Shown: positions 52,546-62,156, numbered from the stretch's first letter. The stretch: DNA of 64,000 nt from GCA-002701455 sp964342575 (GCA_964342575.1 CAYFGZ010000003.1:1-64000); one strand, 5' to 3'. Numbers and translations: made by a program. The notes: generated from the letters alone by a model not told the origin.

Positions 52546-53397
52546 TCACTCGTGGCAAAGTCCTTTGGAATGATGATTTATATGATCTTCTACGAAACTA
52601 GCTATAAAATAATACCCATGATCGTATCCTTCGTGTCGTCGCAGTAGAAGATTCCTATCAACATCTCGACAGGCTGATTCGAAGAGGTGCGGCTGTAGTT
52701 CTGTTTCTAAGAAATTATCAGCAAGGCCTTGATCTATAAGAATTCCTGGGCCACTGGGATTTAATTTTACTAGTTCACAAGCATCGTAGTCACGCCAACG
52801 TCTTTCATCGCTCCCAAGATAATTAGCAAAGGCCTTTTGTCCCCACGGACATTTCATCGGAGCACAGATTGGGGCGAACGCAGAAACTGTCTTAAAAAGA
52901 CTAGGGTTTTTCAAGTGTATCGTAAGAGCGCCATGTCCACCCATCGAATGTCCGAAAATACCAAGCCTCTGAGTGTCTATTGGAAAGGTAAGATCTAAAA
53001 TTTCAATAATCTCTTTAGTTACGTAGCTATACATCCGATAATTTTCTGACCATGGAGATGCCTCCGCATCTAAATAAAAACCCGCTCCAGTTCCAAAATC
53101 CCAGTCATCATCCTCTCCTCGTATATCTGCATCACGTGGGCTAGTATCTGGACAAATAAGAGCAATTCCCTTTAACGCCGCATAGCGCTGAGCACCAGCC
53201 TTTATCATGAACGTTTCTTCGGTGCACGTTAGGCCAGCAAGGTAAATCAATCCAGGTACCGAAGCTTGATTTGTACTTGGGGGCAAGAAAATTGAAAAAT
53301 TCATCTTTGTTTTCGTCTCACGCGATACATGAGAATAGAAGGTAACTTGTCCGCCAAAACAATCGTGAACTGAACGTTGTTCCAATTCTCTGGACAT
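52546..53397 (-). CDS. fghA: S-formylglutathione hydrolase
   Basis: Esterase D-type serine hydrolase that splits S-formylglutathione to formate and glutathione, second step of the glutathione formaldehyde route. The nucleophile Ser is in FGHSMGGHGALT near residue 145, Asp in LIDQGLADNFL and His in GYDHGYYFIAS near the end. ATG 53397 with AAGGGAG upstream gives MSRELEQRSVHDCFGGQ, a better family match than the 53472 extension; length is 283 residues. It follows frmA on the same strand. Confidence 0.95.
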   Translation of the reverse strand: MSRELEQRSVHDCFGGQVTFYSHVSRETKTKMNFSIFLPPSTNQASVPGLIYLAGLTCTEETFMIKAGAQRYAALKGIALICPDTSPRDADIRGEDDDWDFGTGAGFYLDAEASPWSENYRMYSYVTKEIIEILDLTFPIDTQRLGIFGHSMGGHGALTIHLKNPSLFKTVSAFAPICAPMKCPWGQKAFANYLGSDERRWRDYDACELVKLNPSGPGILIDQGLADNFLETELQPHLFESACRDVDRNLLLRRHEGYDHGYYFIASFVEDHINHHSKGLCHE

Positions 53398-53477
53398 TAC
53401 TACTCCCTTGGATATAGCCGAACTATGGAGAATGAAGGCGAATCCTGTTAGGTTATTGGAAATTTGATGCACATAGG

Positions 53478-54587
53478 TTAATAAATTACGACCGATCGTA
53501 TCGATTCACCAGCATGCATTAAATCAAAGCCTTTGTTAATATCCGACAATGGCAAGGTATGGGTAATTAGATCGTCAATGTTGATTTTACCCTCCATATA
53601 CCAATCGACAATTTGCGGAACATCCCGACGCCCTTTAGCACCGCCAAACGCAGTTCCTTTCCAAACCCGTCCCGTAACAAGTTGAAATGGCCGAGTTGAG
53701 ATTTCTTGGCCGGCTCCCGCAACTCCAATAATGATGCTTTCACCCCACCCCCGATGAGCGCATTCTAGTGCTTGGCGCATTGTAGAAACATTCCCAATGC
53801 ACTCAAAACTATAATCTGCACCACCATCTGTCAGATCTACTAAGTACGGTACAAGGTCACCGTCAACCTCGTTTGGGTTAACAAAATGGGTCATTCCGAA
53901 CTTTTCGCCAAGTTTCTTTCTATCCAGGTTTAGATCCACACCCACTATCTTGTTTGCCCCTATCATTCTAAGGCCTTGTACAACATTAAGCCCAATTCCT
54001 CCCAAGCCAAAGACGACACAGTTAGCACCAGCCTCAACCTTTGCAGTATTTATTACAGCTCCTATTCCTGTTGTAACACCGCATCCAATATAACAAACTT
54101 TATCAAAGGGTGCGTCTTCTCTGATTTTTGCAACGGCAATTTCTGGTAAAACCGTATAGTTGGAGAAAGTTGAACATCCCATATAATGGTATATAGTTTC
54201 ACTCCCCAACCTAAAGCGGCTCGATCCATCCGGCATTAAACCTTCCCCTTGTGTACTCCGGATGGCTGTGCACAAATTAGTTTTCCCTGACAAACAGGAT
54301 TTACATTGGCGGCATTCAGGGGTGTACAACGGAATAACATGATCCCCTTTTTTTACACTGCTAACTCCTTTCCCTACCTCAACTACTACTCCTGCGCCTT
54401 CATGCCCTAAGACAGAAGGGAAAATGCCCTCCGGGTCACCCCCAGATAAAGTAAATTCGTCTGTGTGACAAATGCCAGTGGCCTTAATTTCTACCATAAC
54501 CTCGCCTGCTCTAGGACCTTCTAAGCTTAGAGTTTCAATACTAAGTGGTTTCCCGGCGGCAGTCGCCAGAGCAGCTTTTGTCTCCAT
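53478..54587 (-). CDS. frmA: S-(hydroxymethyl)glutathione dehydrogenase (class III alcohol dehydrogenase)
   Basis: Zinc alcohol dehydrogenase that oxidises the formaldehyde-glutathione adduct with NAD. The catalytic zinc ligands are in GICHTDEF, GHEGAGVV, and the Cys of IGCGVTTG; the structural zinc four-Cys cluster is in PECRQCKSCLSGKTNLC. The cofactor motif GLGGIGLNVVQG is near residue 196. The 369-residue length is standard. An AGGAGG site precedes the start. With fghA it detoxifies formaldehyde, plausibly from demethylation reactions. Confidence 0.96.
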   Translation of the reverse strand: METKAALATAAGKPLSIETLSLEGPRAGEVMVEIKATGICHTDEFTLSGGDPEGIFPSVLGHEGAGVVVEVGKGVSSVKKGDHVIPLYTPECRQCKSCLSGKTNLCTAIRSTQGEGLMPDGSSRFRLGSETIYHYMGCSTFSNYTVLPEIAVAKIREDAPFDKVCYIGCGVTTGIGAVINTAKVEAGANCVVFGLGGIGLNVVQGLRMIGANKIVGVDLNLDRKKLGEKFGMTHFVNPNEVDGDLVPYLVDLTDGGADYSFECIGNVSTMRQALECAHRGWGESIIIGVAGAGQEISTRPFQLVTGRVWKGTAFGGAKGRRDVPQIVDWYMEGKINIDDLITHTLPLSDINKGFDLMHAGESIRSVVIY

Positions 54588-54679
54588 TGGATCCTCCTAC
54601 GTTGAAAAAAATCTCATTAAATTAAGGATTGTTACACTAACTAGATTCTCGGGTATTGAACGAATCAGTCCTCTACAGT

Positions 54680-55309
54680 TTATATTGAGAGGTGCATGGC
54701 AAATGCGACCAAAGTTCCTACAGAAATAATACCTAACAGCCATAATGTCCAATGTGTCCTAGGATACACGTTTTCTTCAGTTTCTTTATGATCTTCCATT
54801 TTATTCCCTTCTTTTGTTCCAGTTAATCCGGCTGTTGCCGATGAAATGTTAAAATTTTCGGCAACCGGAGGATCCACTATTGCAGCAAATTCATTGAAAA
54901 ATTCGCGAGCGAGTTTTTTTGCGGTTGAATCTATCAATCTTGAGCCGATCTGAGCCAATTTTCCTCCTACTTGAGCGGTCACTTTATAACTAAGTTTTGT
55001 ACCCCCATCTTCAGTATCGGATAATCGAATCTTGGCACCTCCAGATGCGAAACCCGCGGCACCGCCTTTACCTTCGCCGGAGATAGTGTAGGAATTTGGG
55101 GCATCGAGATCGGACAACTCCACTTCACCTGTAAAATTTGCCTTAACAGGGCCAACCTTTGCTGTCACAGCTGCGATAAAGGAAGTATCGGTGTTTTTCT
55201 CAATTTCTTGGCAGCCTGGTATGCAAAGTTTCAGTATTTCCGGGTTGTTTAACGCATCCCAAACTACCTGTCTCCCCGCGGCGATCTTATACTCTCCTTC
55301 TAACTCCAC
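54680..55309 (-). CDS. coxG: CoxG-like SRPBCC protein with C-terminal membrane anchor
   Basis: 209-residue protein with an N-terminal CoxG/SRPBCC lipid-binding-like domain: LEGEYKIAAGRQVVWDALNNPEILKLCIPGCQEIEK, then VGPVKANFTGEVELSD. Residues about 150-180 are a linker and the last 25 residues (WTLWLLGIISVGTLVAFAM) form one membrane helix. CoxG anchors CO-dehydrogenase-type enzymes to the membrane in Afipia carboxidovorans. Here it is not in the cox locus but 4 kb away between frmA and the antiporter operon, 75 bp after the last antiporter gene. Confidence 0.88.
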   Translation of the reverse strand: MELEGEYKIAAGRQVVWDALNNPEILKLCIPGCQEIEKNTDTSFIAAVTAKVGPVKANFTGEVELSDLDAPNSYTISGEGKGGAAGFASGGAKIRLSDTEDGGTKLSYKVTAQVGGKLAQIGSRLIDSTAKKLAREFFNEFAAIVDPPVAENFNISSATAGLTGTKEGNKMEDHKETEENVYPRTHWTLWLLGIISVGTLVAFAMHLSI

Positions 55310-55384
55310 TTCACAAACCTTTCAGAATGCTAAAATCAGTCATTTTTTACACCTAGGTGCCTACAAGGACAAATACAAATATTC

Positions 55385-57103
55385 TCAATGGTGAGTGTAA
55401 CTTATCAAAAGGACTAATAATAAAAGTGCCGAAATCCAGATAATGTTATTGCCAATGGCCGGTGTCCTGGCCAGTAAACCTTTGCCGGAACTAAGGTTTT
55501 TTGCGCAAGTAATTACTTCATCGAGTATTCCAAGTGACCCTTTGCAAGCGATGTTATATCCATAATTAAGAATGCTTCCCGATCGGATTGCCAGTAGCTT
55601 TAGAAAGCGCCGATAGAACCAGTCGCTATCAAGATTAGTAGAATGTAACTCTGGAGGATATACCTTCGTTAACATTAAAACTGTGAAGGCGAGTGCGGAA
55701 AACATCAAAAGTTGAAGTTGATTGATTACATGATAGGTGGTGTAGGGTGCATAATCTACGGGAAACGGGAGCATCGCATACAGTGGTGCTGGATAAATCC
55801 CAATAACTATGCACAATGCCGCCGCGATGGCCATTGCTGTAAGCATTGGCCATGGGGCTTCTTTTGGCCGCAAACCACGGTCGTGAGCGAAGAAAGCGAA
55901 GTAGGGTATTTTTATACCCGAATGATGAAAAACACCTGCTGACGCAAACAGCAAAACTAACCAAATGCCCCAGTAACCTTCACCGGCAGCCGCAGTTAAA
56001 ATCATTGATTTGGAGATAAACCCGCTAAACAAAGGAAATCCAGAGATAGATGCGGCGCCTACAATACAAAATCCAGTTGTCCAAGGCATTGTCTTATGTA
56101 ATCCACCAAGATCCGAACCGTTGCAAGTTCCTGTTCGTAATAGGACGGCCCCCATACTCATAAATAACAACGCCTTGTAGAGGATATGGCAGAAAGCATG
56201 CGAAATTGTGCCATTTAGAGCCATTTCTGTCCCAATCCCAACACCTACTACCATAAAACCGAGTTGGTTATTCAGACTGTAGGCCAAGACGCGCCGAAGA
56301 TCATTCTCTATTACCGCGTAAAATATAGGAAAGGCAGTCATAATCGCGCCAATCCATATTAAAATATCCGTTCCAGCATAAGAACGGGCAAGCGCATAAA
56401 CAGCCAATTTAGTAGTAAAACCGGATAGAATTACCGTTCCACTGATCGTTGCCTCGGGATATGCATCTTGCAACCAATTATGGAGTAGGGGGAACGCACA
56501 CTTTATACCAAATGCAATTAGGATTAGAAGCCCCCCCGGGGCATCGAGTCCTAGTTTGGTAAAGGATACCGACCCTGTAGAGGTTATATGAATAAGAATC
56601 CCTGCCAATAAGATAACCCCAGCACCTATTTGTACAACTAGATACCGCATTCCAGCAGTATACGATCGATTGGTTCCGCGGGCCCATATTAAAAAAACCG
56701 AAGCAACAGCGGCTAGCTCGAAGAAAACAAATAGAGTTATCATATCCCCGGCGAATACCGCGGCAATAGCCCCTCCGGCGTAAATAAGTGCCATAGCCCT
56801 TTGCAATCGGTCGACATTATCTCCCAACGCATATAGATTGCCTAAAAAAGAAGCGATTAGGAAGATTATACCGAAAATAAGGCTCAGCGAATCTAGCCGA
56901 AAGGTTTCTAATTGGTATTCCAGAAACGATATCGATCCAAATTGCCCCAAGTCCAGCGAGATCAACCATCCCACGAGAACGATAGGCAAAGCCACCGATA
57001 ACGATCTGGAGACAACCTTGGGTAAAATAGTGGTTAGTAATCCGCCAAGAATTAGCCATATTCCAGGATTTAAATAAAGGATTATATCAGTAATTACTGT
57101 CAT
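55385..57103 (-). CDS. Third antiporter-like proton channel subunit (MrpA N-terminal/MrpD-like)
   Basis: Polytopic membrane protein of 572 residues, related to NuoL/M/N and MrpA/D. The helix-5 Glu is in MITLFVFFELAAVASV, the helix-7 Lys in LIAFGIKCAFPLLHNWLQDAYPEA and a following Lys in FTTKLAVYALARS, all required for proton movement. A C-terminal extension of about 100 residues with one more helix sets it apart from the two other subunits. ATG 57103 has GAGG upstream; an in-frame earlier start at 57115 exists. It ends the operon and probably supplies the place of the missing MrpA N-terminal part. Confidence 0.88.
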   Translation of the reverse strand: MTVITDIILYLNPGIWLILGGLLTTILPKVVSRSLSVALPIVLVGWLISLDLGQFGSISFLEYQLETFRLDSLSLIFGIIFLIASFLGNLYALGDNVDRLQRAMALIYAGGAIAAVFAGDMITLFVFFELAAVASVFLIWARGTNRSYTAGMRYLVVQIGAGVILLAGILIHITSTGSVSFTKLGLDAPGGLLILIAFGIKCAFPLLHNWLQDAYPEATISGTVILSGFTTKLAVYALARSYAGTDILIWIGAIMTAFPIFYAVIENDLRRVLAYSLNNQLGFMVVGVGIGTEMALNGTISHAFCHILYKALLFMSMGAVLLRTGTCNGSDLGGLHKTMPWTTGFCIVGAASISGFPLFSGFISKSMILTAAAGEGYWGIWLVLLFASAGVFHHSGIKIPYFAFFAHDRGLRPKEAPWPMLTAMAIAAALCIVIGIYPAPLYAMLPFPVDYAPYTTYHVINQLQLLMFSALAFTVLMLTKVYPPELHSTNLDSDWFYRRFLKLLAIRSGSILNYGYNIACKGSLGILDEVITCAKNLSSGKGLLARTPAIGNNIIWISALLLLVLLISYTHH

Positions 57104-57386
57104 AGTAATCCTCACTTCGCATTATTAATGTGCGGAGAATCTTTGCCCCGAGGACCAATCCGACACACATAACGAAGCCATAAATAGCATAAAATCCAAA
57201 CCAAGAATCAATCTCAAACATCACGTGTTTATGGTAAAAAAAATCTGCTATAAAAAGGCCGGCACAAACAATGTATAGGGCATAGATAATAAGTTTCACG
57301 TTGCCTCTATCATCCAACCAGTATTTTTTCTCCTCCCTTAATGGTGGTACTTGTTTTTCGTTAGGGTTATGCTCAGTGATGCTCAT
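57087..57386 (-). CDS. Small two-helix membrane protein of the antiporter operon
   Basis: 99-residue protein of unknown family. A charged N-terminus (about 28 residues, with LREEKKYWLDDRGN) is followed by two hydrophobic helices, LIIYALYIVCAGLFIADFFY and a second with FYAIYGFVMCVGLVLGAKIL, and a charged tail. It lies between the two extra antiporter-like genes, starting 10 bp after the 488-residue subunit and overlapping the next gene by 17 bp. I infer an accessory subunit of the antiporter, perhaps unique to this kind of operon. I cannot name a known homologue. Confidence 0.75.
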   Translation of the reverse strand: MSITEHNPNEKQVPPLREEKKYWLDDRGNVKLIIYALYIVCAGLFIADFFYHKHVMFEIDSWFGFYAIYGFVMCVGLVLGAKILRTLIMRSEDYYDSNY

Positions 57387-57396
57387 AATGAATTTC

Positions 57397-58863
57397 CTAG
57401 CTAACTATCGGGCGGAGTAATCTCACAACTTCCTCGGCTAAAAAGAAAAGGATAATACAGCCAATAGCAGTTAAACATAGAGGTAAAACACAAAAAAATG
57501 GGGCTTCTGCTATAGGGAGGGTTTGTTGTCTTGAGGGTTCATTTGCAGACCTGAAGAAACCTGTAGCAACAATTGATAGAAGATAGCCAACATTTAGGAG
57601 TGAACTGATCATATAAACACCGATAATGATCCACATTTCAGTATCTGCTGCAGCTAAGGCGAGATACCATTTACTCCAGGTACCAGCAAAAGGAGGAAGT
57701 CCGATTATGCTCAACGAGCCTATTGCAAAAGCAATAAAAGTAAATGGCATTTGACGACCTAGACCTCGCATTTGACTAATCTCGGTCTTATGTGTTGCTA
57801 CGTAAATGGCTCCAGCACACATAAATAGGGTGATTTTTCCAAGGGCGTGTGTGGCAATATGAAGACCTCCCCCAAGAATACCGAGAGTACTTGCAAGAGC
57901 GGCACCAAGGGTAATGTAGGATAATTGGCTTATAGTTGAGTAGGCCAACCTTGCTTTGAGATTGTCTTTGGTTATTGCAACTAGTGACGCTGCTAGAAGC
58001 GAAAAACTAGCCACCCAAATTAACCAAGTTGAGGCCCCGGTATCGGCAAGCAAGTCAATTCCAAAAATGTATATTATAACTTTTAAAACGGTAAAGACCC
58101 CGGCTTTGACGACTGCAACAGCATGCAATAAGGCACTAACTGGAGTTGGGGCAACCATTGCCGACGGTAGCCAGCGATGAAAAGGCATTAGAGCTGCTTT
58201 TCCTATCCCGAACATGTAAAGTGCTAAAAGAAATGGCAACAATCCAGGGTCAACTTTACCCGCAAGGATACCACCCGACGTAAAGTCCAGTGTACCAGCG
58301 GCGAACCAAGTCCACATGATAGCAATCAACTGAAAGCCAAGTGAGGTACCGATAAGTAACCCAAGATACACGCGTGCGCCTGATTTTGCTTCGCCTGTTT
58401 CTTTATGGGCAACAAGTGGATATGTGGATAATGTAAGAATCTCATAGAAGATAAACAGAGTGAACATATTACCAGCAAACGCGATACCCATTGAACTTGA
58501 AATTGCTATGGTAAAGTAGACATAAAACCTAGTTTGATTCTCTTCTTTATTACCCCTCATGTAACCGATTGAGTACAGAGAATTTACGATCCAGAGGCCA
58601 GACGCAATACAAGCAAACAACATCCCAAGTGGTTCTACATTAAAATAAAGAGATAACCCGGGTAAAATCTCTATAAGATTAATTGTTGCTTCACTTCCGT
58701 TTTTAATATGTGGAAGTAGGCAAAATACTGTATAAGCGAGCGCTAAAGAAGTAATTAAAGTACAGCATTCTCTCAGATTTGGTGAACGCCTTGTCATGGC
58801 GATACCTATCCCCCCGATAATGGGGATAATAAGGGCTAGTAGTATAGACGCTTGAGCGCTCAT
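57397..58863 (-). CDS. Second antiporter-like proton channel subunit (MrpD/NuoN-like)
   Basis: 488-residue membrane protein of the NuoM/N, MrpD superfamily with about 13-14 helices. Proton-pathway residues are kept: the helix-5 Glu in MFTLFIFYEILTLSTYP, the Lys in MFGIGKAALMPFHRWLPSAM and a Lys in AVAVVKAGVF. It overlaps the upstream mrpD gene by 4 bp (start 58863, mrpD stop 58860), showing coupled translation. This gene and the 572-residue subunit give the operon three channel subunits instead of the usual two (MrpA and MrpD). Confidence 0.88.
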   Translation of the reverse strand: MSAQASILLALIIPIIGGIGIAMTRRSPNLRECCTLITSLALAYTVFCLLPHIKNGSEATINLIEILPGLSLYFNVEPLGMLFACIASGLWIVNSLYSIGYMRGNKEENQTRFYVYFTIAISSSMGIAFAGNMFTLFIFYEILTLSTYPLVAHKETGEAKSGARVYLGLLIGTSLGFQLIAIMWTWFAAGTLDFTSGGILAGKVDPGLLPFLLALYMFGIGKAALMPFHRWLPSAMVAPTPVSALLHAVAVVKAGVFTVLKVIIYIFGIDLLADTGASTWLIWVASFSLLAASLVAITKDNLKARLAYSTISQLSYITLGAALASTLGILGGGLHIATHALGKITLFMCAGAIYVATHKTEISQMRGLGRQMPFTFIAFAIGSLSIIGLPPFAGTWSKWYLALAAADTEMWIIIGVYMISSLLNVGYLLSIVATGFFRSANEPSRQQTLPIAEAPFFCVLPLCLTAIGCIILFFLAEEVVRLLRPIVS

Positions 58864-60362
58864 TTCCCAACTCCGAGGAATGTATCAGCTACATTTTTAG
58901 CAACCCAAGTTGTTAGATCAGTATCGATCCCGAAGTAAACATTCAAAAATACTAGTACCCAAAGGGGTATAAGCATTTCTAGAGGTGGATCATTTACGAC
59001 AGCTGGTGTGTCGGATGCTGTTTCGAGATAACCAACTTCAATTATTTTCCAAATGTAGATAACAGCTAGGAGTGAACTAACTACGATCATACCCGCGACT
59101 GGCCACCAGGAGTTTTCTAGTGCCCCCATAATTAGGTACCATTTACTAACAAACCCAACCGTCCCCGGAACTCCAATTAGGCTCAATCCCGCTAACACCA
59201 TAGCTGCAAAAGTCCACGGCATTCTTCGACCCAACCCCCTTAGCGAAGTGAGTGATACCGAGCCCACTCGATACATCACGCATCCTAAAGCCATAAAAAG
59301 AGCGCCTTTCATCAGGGCGTGATTGAATATGTGCAACACAGTTGCCATTAGGCCTGTAGTGTTTGCAAAAGCTAAGCCAAGGATCATGTAGCCCAGCTGC
59401 GCCACGCTAGAATAGGCAAACAATTTTTTTACGTTTTTCTGGTAAATTGCTGCAATGGAACCAGCAAATATAGCAAGAATGGCCAGGGGAAGAAAAATAA
59501 GTTCGAATGTTAAACCAACGAAGCCGTATGCGGGGCCAAAAACAGTGAAAAGAAATCTCAACAGTACATAAACAGACACTTTTGTGGAGGTAGCAGCTAG
59601 AAATACGGACACGAGCGAGGGAGCATAAGTATACGCATTCGGAAGCCAAACATGCATTGGAAAAAGAGCTAACTTCAAGGCCATACCTATCACGATAAAC
59701 GCATAACCCGCATGCACAACTCGGTTATCTCCCAGGGGCCTTAATCGTTCCGAAAGATCGGCAATATTCAAGGTACCCGTAACCATATAAAGTAGGCCTA
59801 TCCCAATTACAAAAAAGGTAGCCCCAATTGTACCCAGTATTAGGTAGTTGTATGCTGCCGTAAGAGCTCGTCTATCTTGTCTAACACCAGTTGCGATCAA
59901 AACATAGGACGACAATGAAGATATTTCTAAAAATACAAAGATATTAAACGCATCACCGGTAATAGTAACTCCGAGGAGGCCCGCTAAGCACAATAAATAG
60001 GAGGTATAAAATAAAATATGCCTGTCTTGCTCAACTTCTTGGTCAACAACTGCACGAGCAAACGGAAGTGCTATCGCACTAATTCCCGATACAATTAATA
60101 ACACAAAAGCGTTGATTGCATCTACACGATATTCTATCCCGAATGGGGGCGGCCAATTACCAATGGCGTAACTTATCTCGCTTCCTAACAACACCTGTCG
60201 TAGGAGCAATACTGCAATAATAAAGGCCACCCAACTTACGATAAGAGTGAATATCCAAGCTAATCGTCGATGTCCCCCAAAAGTTAATAATACGCACAAG
60301 GGAGCAGCTATTAGCGGGATTGCTACCTGAAGTACCGGAAGGTGATGAAGCAGGTCTATCAT
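58860..60362 (-). CDS. mrpD: Mrp antiporter subunit D
   Basis: 500-residue Na+/H+ antiporter subunit with about 14 helices. Conserved residues are the helix-5 Glu in AFNIFVFLEISSLSSYVLIA, the Lys in GMALKLALFPMHVWLPNAY and a second Lys in STKVSVYVLLR. MLxxxGIxLxGLPGT-type block SLIGVPGTVGFVSKWYL is near residue 395. It overlaps mrpC by 4 bp at its start. Of the three channel subunits here it is in the standard mrpD position after mrpC. Confidence 0.93.
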   Translation of the reverse strand: MIDLLHHLPVLQVAIPLIAAPLCVLLTFGGHRRLAWIFTLIVSWVAFIIAVLLLRQVLLGSEISYAIGNWPPPFGIEYRVDAINAFVLLIVSGISAIALPFARAVVDQEVEQDRHILFYTSYLLCLAGLLGVTITGDAFNIFVFLEISSLSSYVLIATGVRQDRRALTAAYNYLILGTIGATFFVIGIGLLYMVTGTLNIADLSERLRPLGDNRVVHAGYAFIVIGMALKLALFPMHVWLPNAYTYAPSLVSVFLAATSTKVSVYVLLRFLFTVFGPAYGFVGLTFELIFLPLAILAIFAGSIAAIYQKNVKKLFAYSSVAQLGYMILGLAFANTTGLMATVLHIFNHALMKGALFMALGCVMYRVGSVSLTSLRGLGRRMPWTFAAMVLAGLSLIGVPGTVGFVSKWYLIMGALENSWWPVAGMIVVSSLLAVIYIWKIIEVGYLETASDTPAVVNDPPLEMLIPLWVLVFLNVYFGIDTDLTTWVAKNVADTFLGVGK

Positions 60363-60760
60363 ACCGCACGCTCTTCGATACTATCGGCCTGATTTTGCAA
60401 TTCCTCCGCTTCTAAAATATCTTCTTCTTCAATGGTACCGTAGCTTTCCCGAATTCTTACAACTAGGGCAAGACCCAAGGCAGTGGTGGAAATACCAACT
60501 ACAATTGCTGTGAGTATCAGGACGTGGGGGAGGGGATTTGAGAACGTTTCTGCCTTTCCCGTTAAAATGGGCGCGGTTCCCTCGGTGACTTTACCTAAAG
60601 ATATGTATAATAAGAAAACCGATGTCTGAAAAATGTTCAAGCCTACAATTTTTTTTACAAAATTACCCCTTGATACCACCACATAAAGACCGAGCATCAT
60701 TAAGATAACTATTAGCCAATAATTATAATAACCAAGAATACTATCGAGCATACTCACCAA
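60359..60760 (-). CDS. mrpC: Mrp antiporter subunit C
   Basis: 133-residue subunit related to NuoK, with three helices. The core segment LMMLGLYVVVSRGNFVKKIVGLNIFQTSVFLLYISLG and the PLPHVLILTAIVVGISTTALGLALVVRI block match MrpC/MnhC. An alternative start is ATG codon 4. It overlaps mrpB by 7 bp and mrpD by 4 bp. Together with MrpD it forms the part of the complex that resembles complex I membrane arm subunits. Confidence 0.92.
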   Translation of the reverse strand: MVSMLDSILGYYNYWLIVILMMLGLYVVVSRGNFVKKIVGLNIFQTSVFLLYISLGKVTEGTAPILTGKAETFSNPLPHVLILTAIVVGISTTALGLALVVRIRESYGTIEEEDILEAEELQNQADSIEERAV

Positions 60761-61191
60761 TCCTCTTTGTCGATAGCTCTCGTGCGGCCAGCATAAGCGC
60801 GAAAGATACTAATCATCACAGCGGCGACTGTAATACCTACGCCTAATTCAATAACTAAAATGCCTAAATGCTGCCCATGCATATCGTCAGCGAGTAAAAC
60901 ATCATAATCTAAATATTTACCCCCTAAAAAAATTCCAAAAAATCCAGTAAGTCCATATATTAATAAACCCAACGGAACGAGTAAAATTAATGCTTTGTCG
61001 GGTACAACCTTTCGAGCCTGATCATCCCCAAAAACGAGGGCATACAGAATGAAGGCAGCAGCAAAAATAACGCCGGCTTGAAATCCGCCGCCCGGACCAA
61101 AATCACCGTGAAATTGGACATATAGTCCAAAAATAAGGATAAACGGTATCAACATTTTGGAAACCACCCTCAAAACCAAATGGTGCCTCAT
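60754..61191 (-). CDS. mrpB: Mrp antiporter subunit B
   Basis: 145-residue membrane protein of the MnhB family with four helices. The diagnostic block GDFGPGGGFQAGVIFAAAFIL is near residue 30, and DMHGQHLGILVIELGVGITVAAVMISIF is near the C-terminus. It begins 4 bp within the end of the DUF4040 gene. Standard role: membrane arm subunit of the Na+/H+ antiporter. Confidence 0.93.
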   Translation of the reverse strand: MRHHLVLRVVSKMLIPFILIFGLYVQFHGDFGPGGGFQAGVIFAAAFILYALVFGDDQARKVVPDKALILLVPLGLLIYGLTGFFGIFLGGKYLDYDVLLADDMHGQHLGILVIELGVGITVAAVMISIFRAYAGRTRAIDKEDW

Positions 61192-61814
61192 TTATCATCT
61201 CCAAAATCCGGCTCAGTATCCCCCCCCTGGCGTAAAGGGAAGGCGGCTGTTTCCTCTGAATATCCATATTCATCTTCTCTTCGCCGACCCAATAAGATTA
61301 TTACGCCCATTCCGGCCGTAAAGATCACCGCGACTTCTCCTAGAGTATCGTAACCTCGATAACTAGCTAATATCGAAGTGACAATGTTGGGGATAGCAAT
61401 ATCTTTCTCAGACCCCTCAATATAAGTAGGAACTATATGTGTCAGTCCCGGAGAATCAGAAGCCCCAAATTTTGGCATATCGGGAGTGGCGTATATTAGT
61501 GTGGCTCCCGTAAGGACTACTACTCCCAAACCCAACGGCGAAAGTTTTGGAGGTTTAGCTTCGCGGCGTCGAGTTAGAGCAAGTGTGCCGAGCATCAAGA
61601 CCGTTGAAATGCCGGCCCCAACGGCTGCCTCAGTAAAGGCAACATCCACTGCATCAAGTGTAACAAGCAAGCCAGCGGATAATAAACTGAATGCACCCGT
61701 CAATGCGACTACAGCAAACAGATGTCGAACAATCATAATGGCCACACCAGTACAACAAAGGAGTGTCAAAAGAACGATATCAACAATCATAACCATATCT
61801 GAGACACCCAACAT
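61188..61814 (-). CDS. MrpA C-terminal-type subunit (DUF4040/MbhD-MbhE-like)
   Basis: 208-residue membrane protein corresponding to the last part of full-length MrpA, or to separate MbhD and MbhE of archaeal hydrogenases. The first half (about residues 10-85) has GAFSLLSAGLLVTLDAVDVAFTEAAVGAGISTVLMLGTLAL, the DUF4040 region; the second ends with DTLGEVAVIFTAGMGVIILLGRRR, the MbhE-like region. So MrpA is split in this genome: its C-terminal part is here, and the N-terminal channel part must be supplied by one of the separate channel genes. Confidence 0.9.
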   Translation of the reverse strand: MLGVSDMVMIVDIVLLTLLCCTGVAIMIVRHLFAVVALTGAFSLLSAGLLVTLDAVDVAFTEAAVGAGISTVLMLGTLALTRRREAKPPKLSPLGLGVVVLTGATLIYATPDMPKFGASDSPGLTHIVPTYIEGSEKDIAIPNIVTSILASYRGYDTLGEVAVIFTAGMGVIILLGRRREDEYGYSEETAAFPLRQGGDTEPDFGDDK

Positions 61815-61817
61815 ATT

Positions 61818-62156
61818 TTATGTTTCCTTTCGTTCCTCTAAATCTTGGTCCGGCACTAACGCTGGTCTTAGACCCATTACGCGGGCGGCATTTGCAACTG
61901 CATGAGTGGCCGTAGGGCTGGTAAAAAAAATAAAAAGTGAGATCAATATTAGTTTCACTGTTACGAGACTTAGGCCGGCCTGAAGCATCATACCTAAAAG
62001 CAATAATTCGGCACCTAGGGTGTCTGTAATTCCTGCGGCATGCATACGCGTATAAAAATCTGGCAACCTAACTAGGCCGATCGCGCCTATAAGTACGAAA
62101 ATACTGCCGAAACCAATAAGAATCGCAGAAACTACATCCAGCACGAGATCAATCAT
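61818..62156 (-). CDS. mrpG: Mrp antiporter subunit G
   Basis: 112-residue three-helix protein with the MnhG/PhaG motif LIGAIGLVRLPDFYTRMHAAGITDTLGAELLLLGMML. The C-terminal segment FFTSPTATHAVANAARVMG also matches. Its first bases overlap mrpF by 4 bp. The gene is three bases from the DUF4040 gene. Confidence 0.93.
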   Translation of the reverse strand: MIDLVLDVVSAILIGFGSIFVLIGAIGLVRLPDFYTRMHAAGITDTLGAELLLLGMMLQAGLSLVTVKLILISLFIFFTSPTATHAVANAARVMGLRPALVPDQDLEERKET

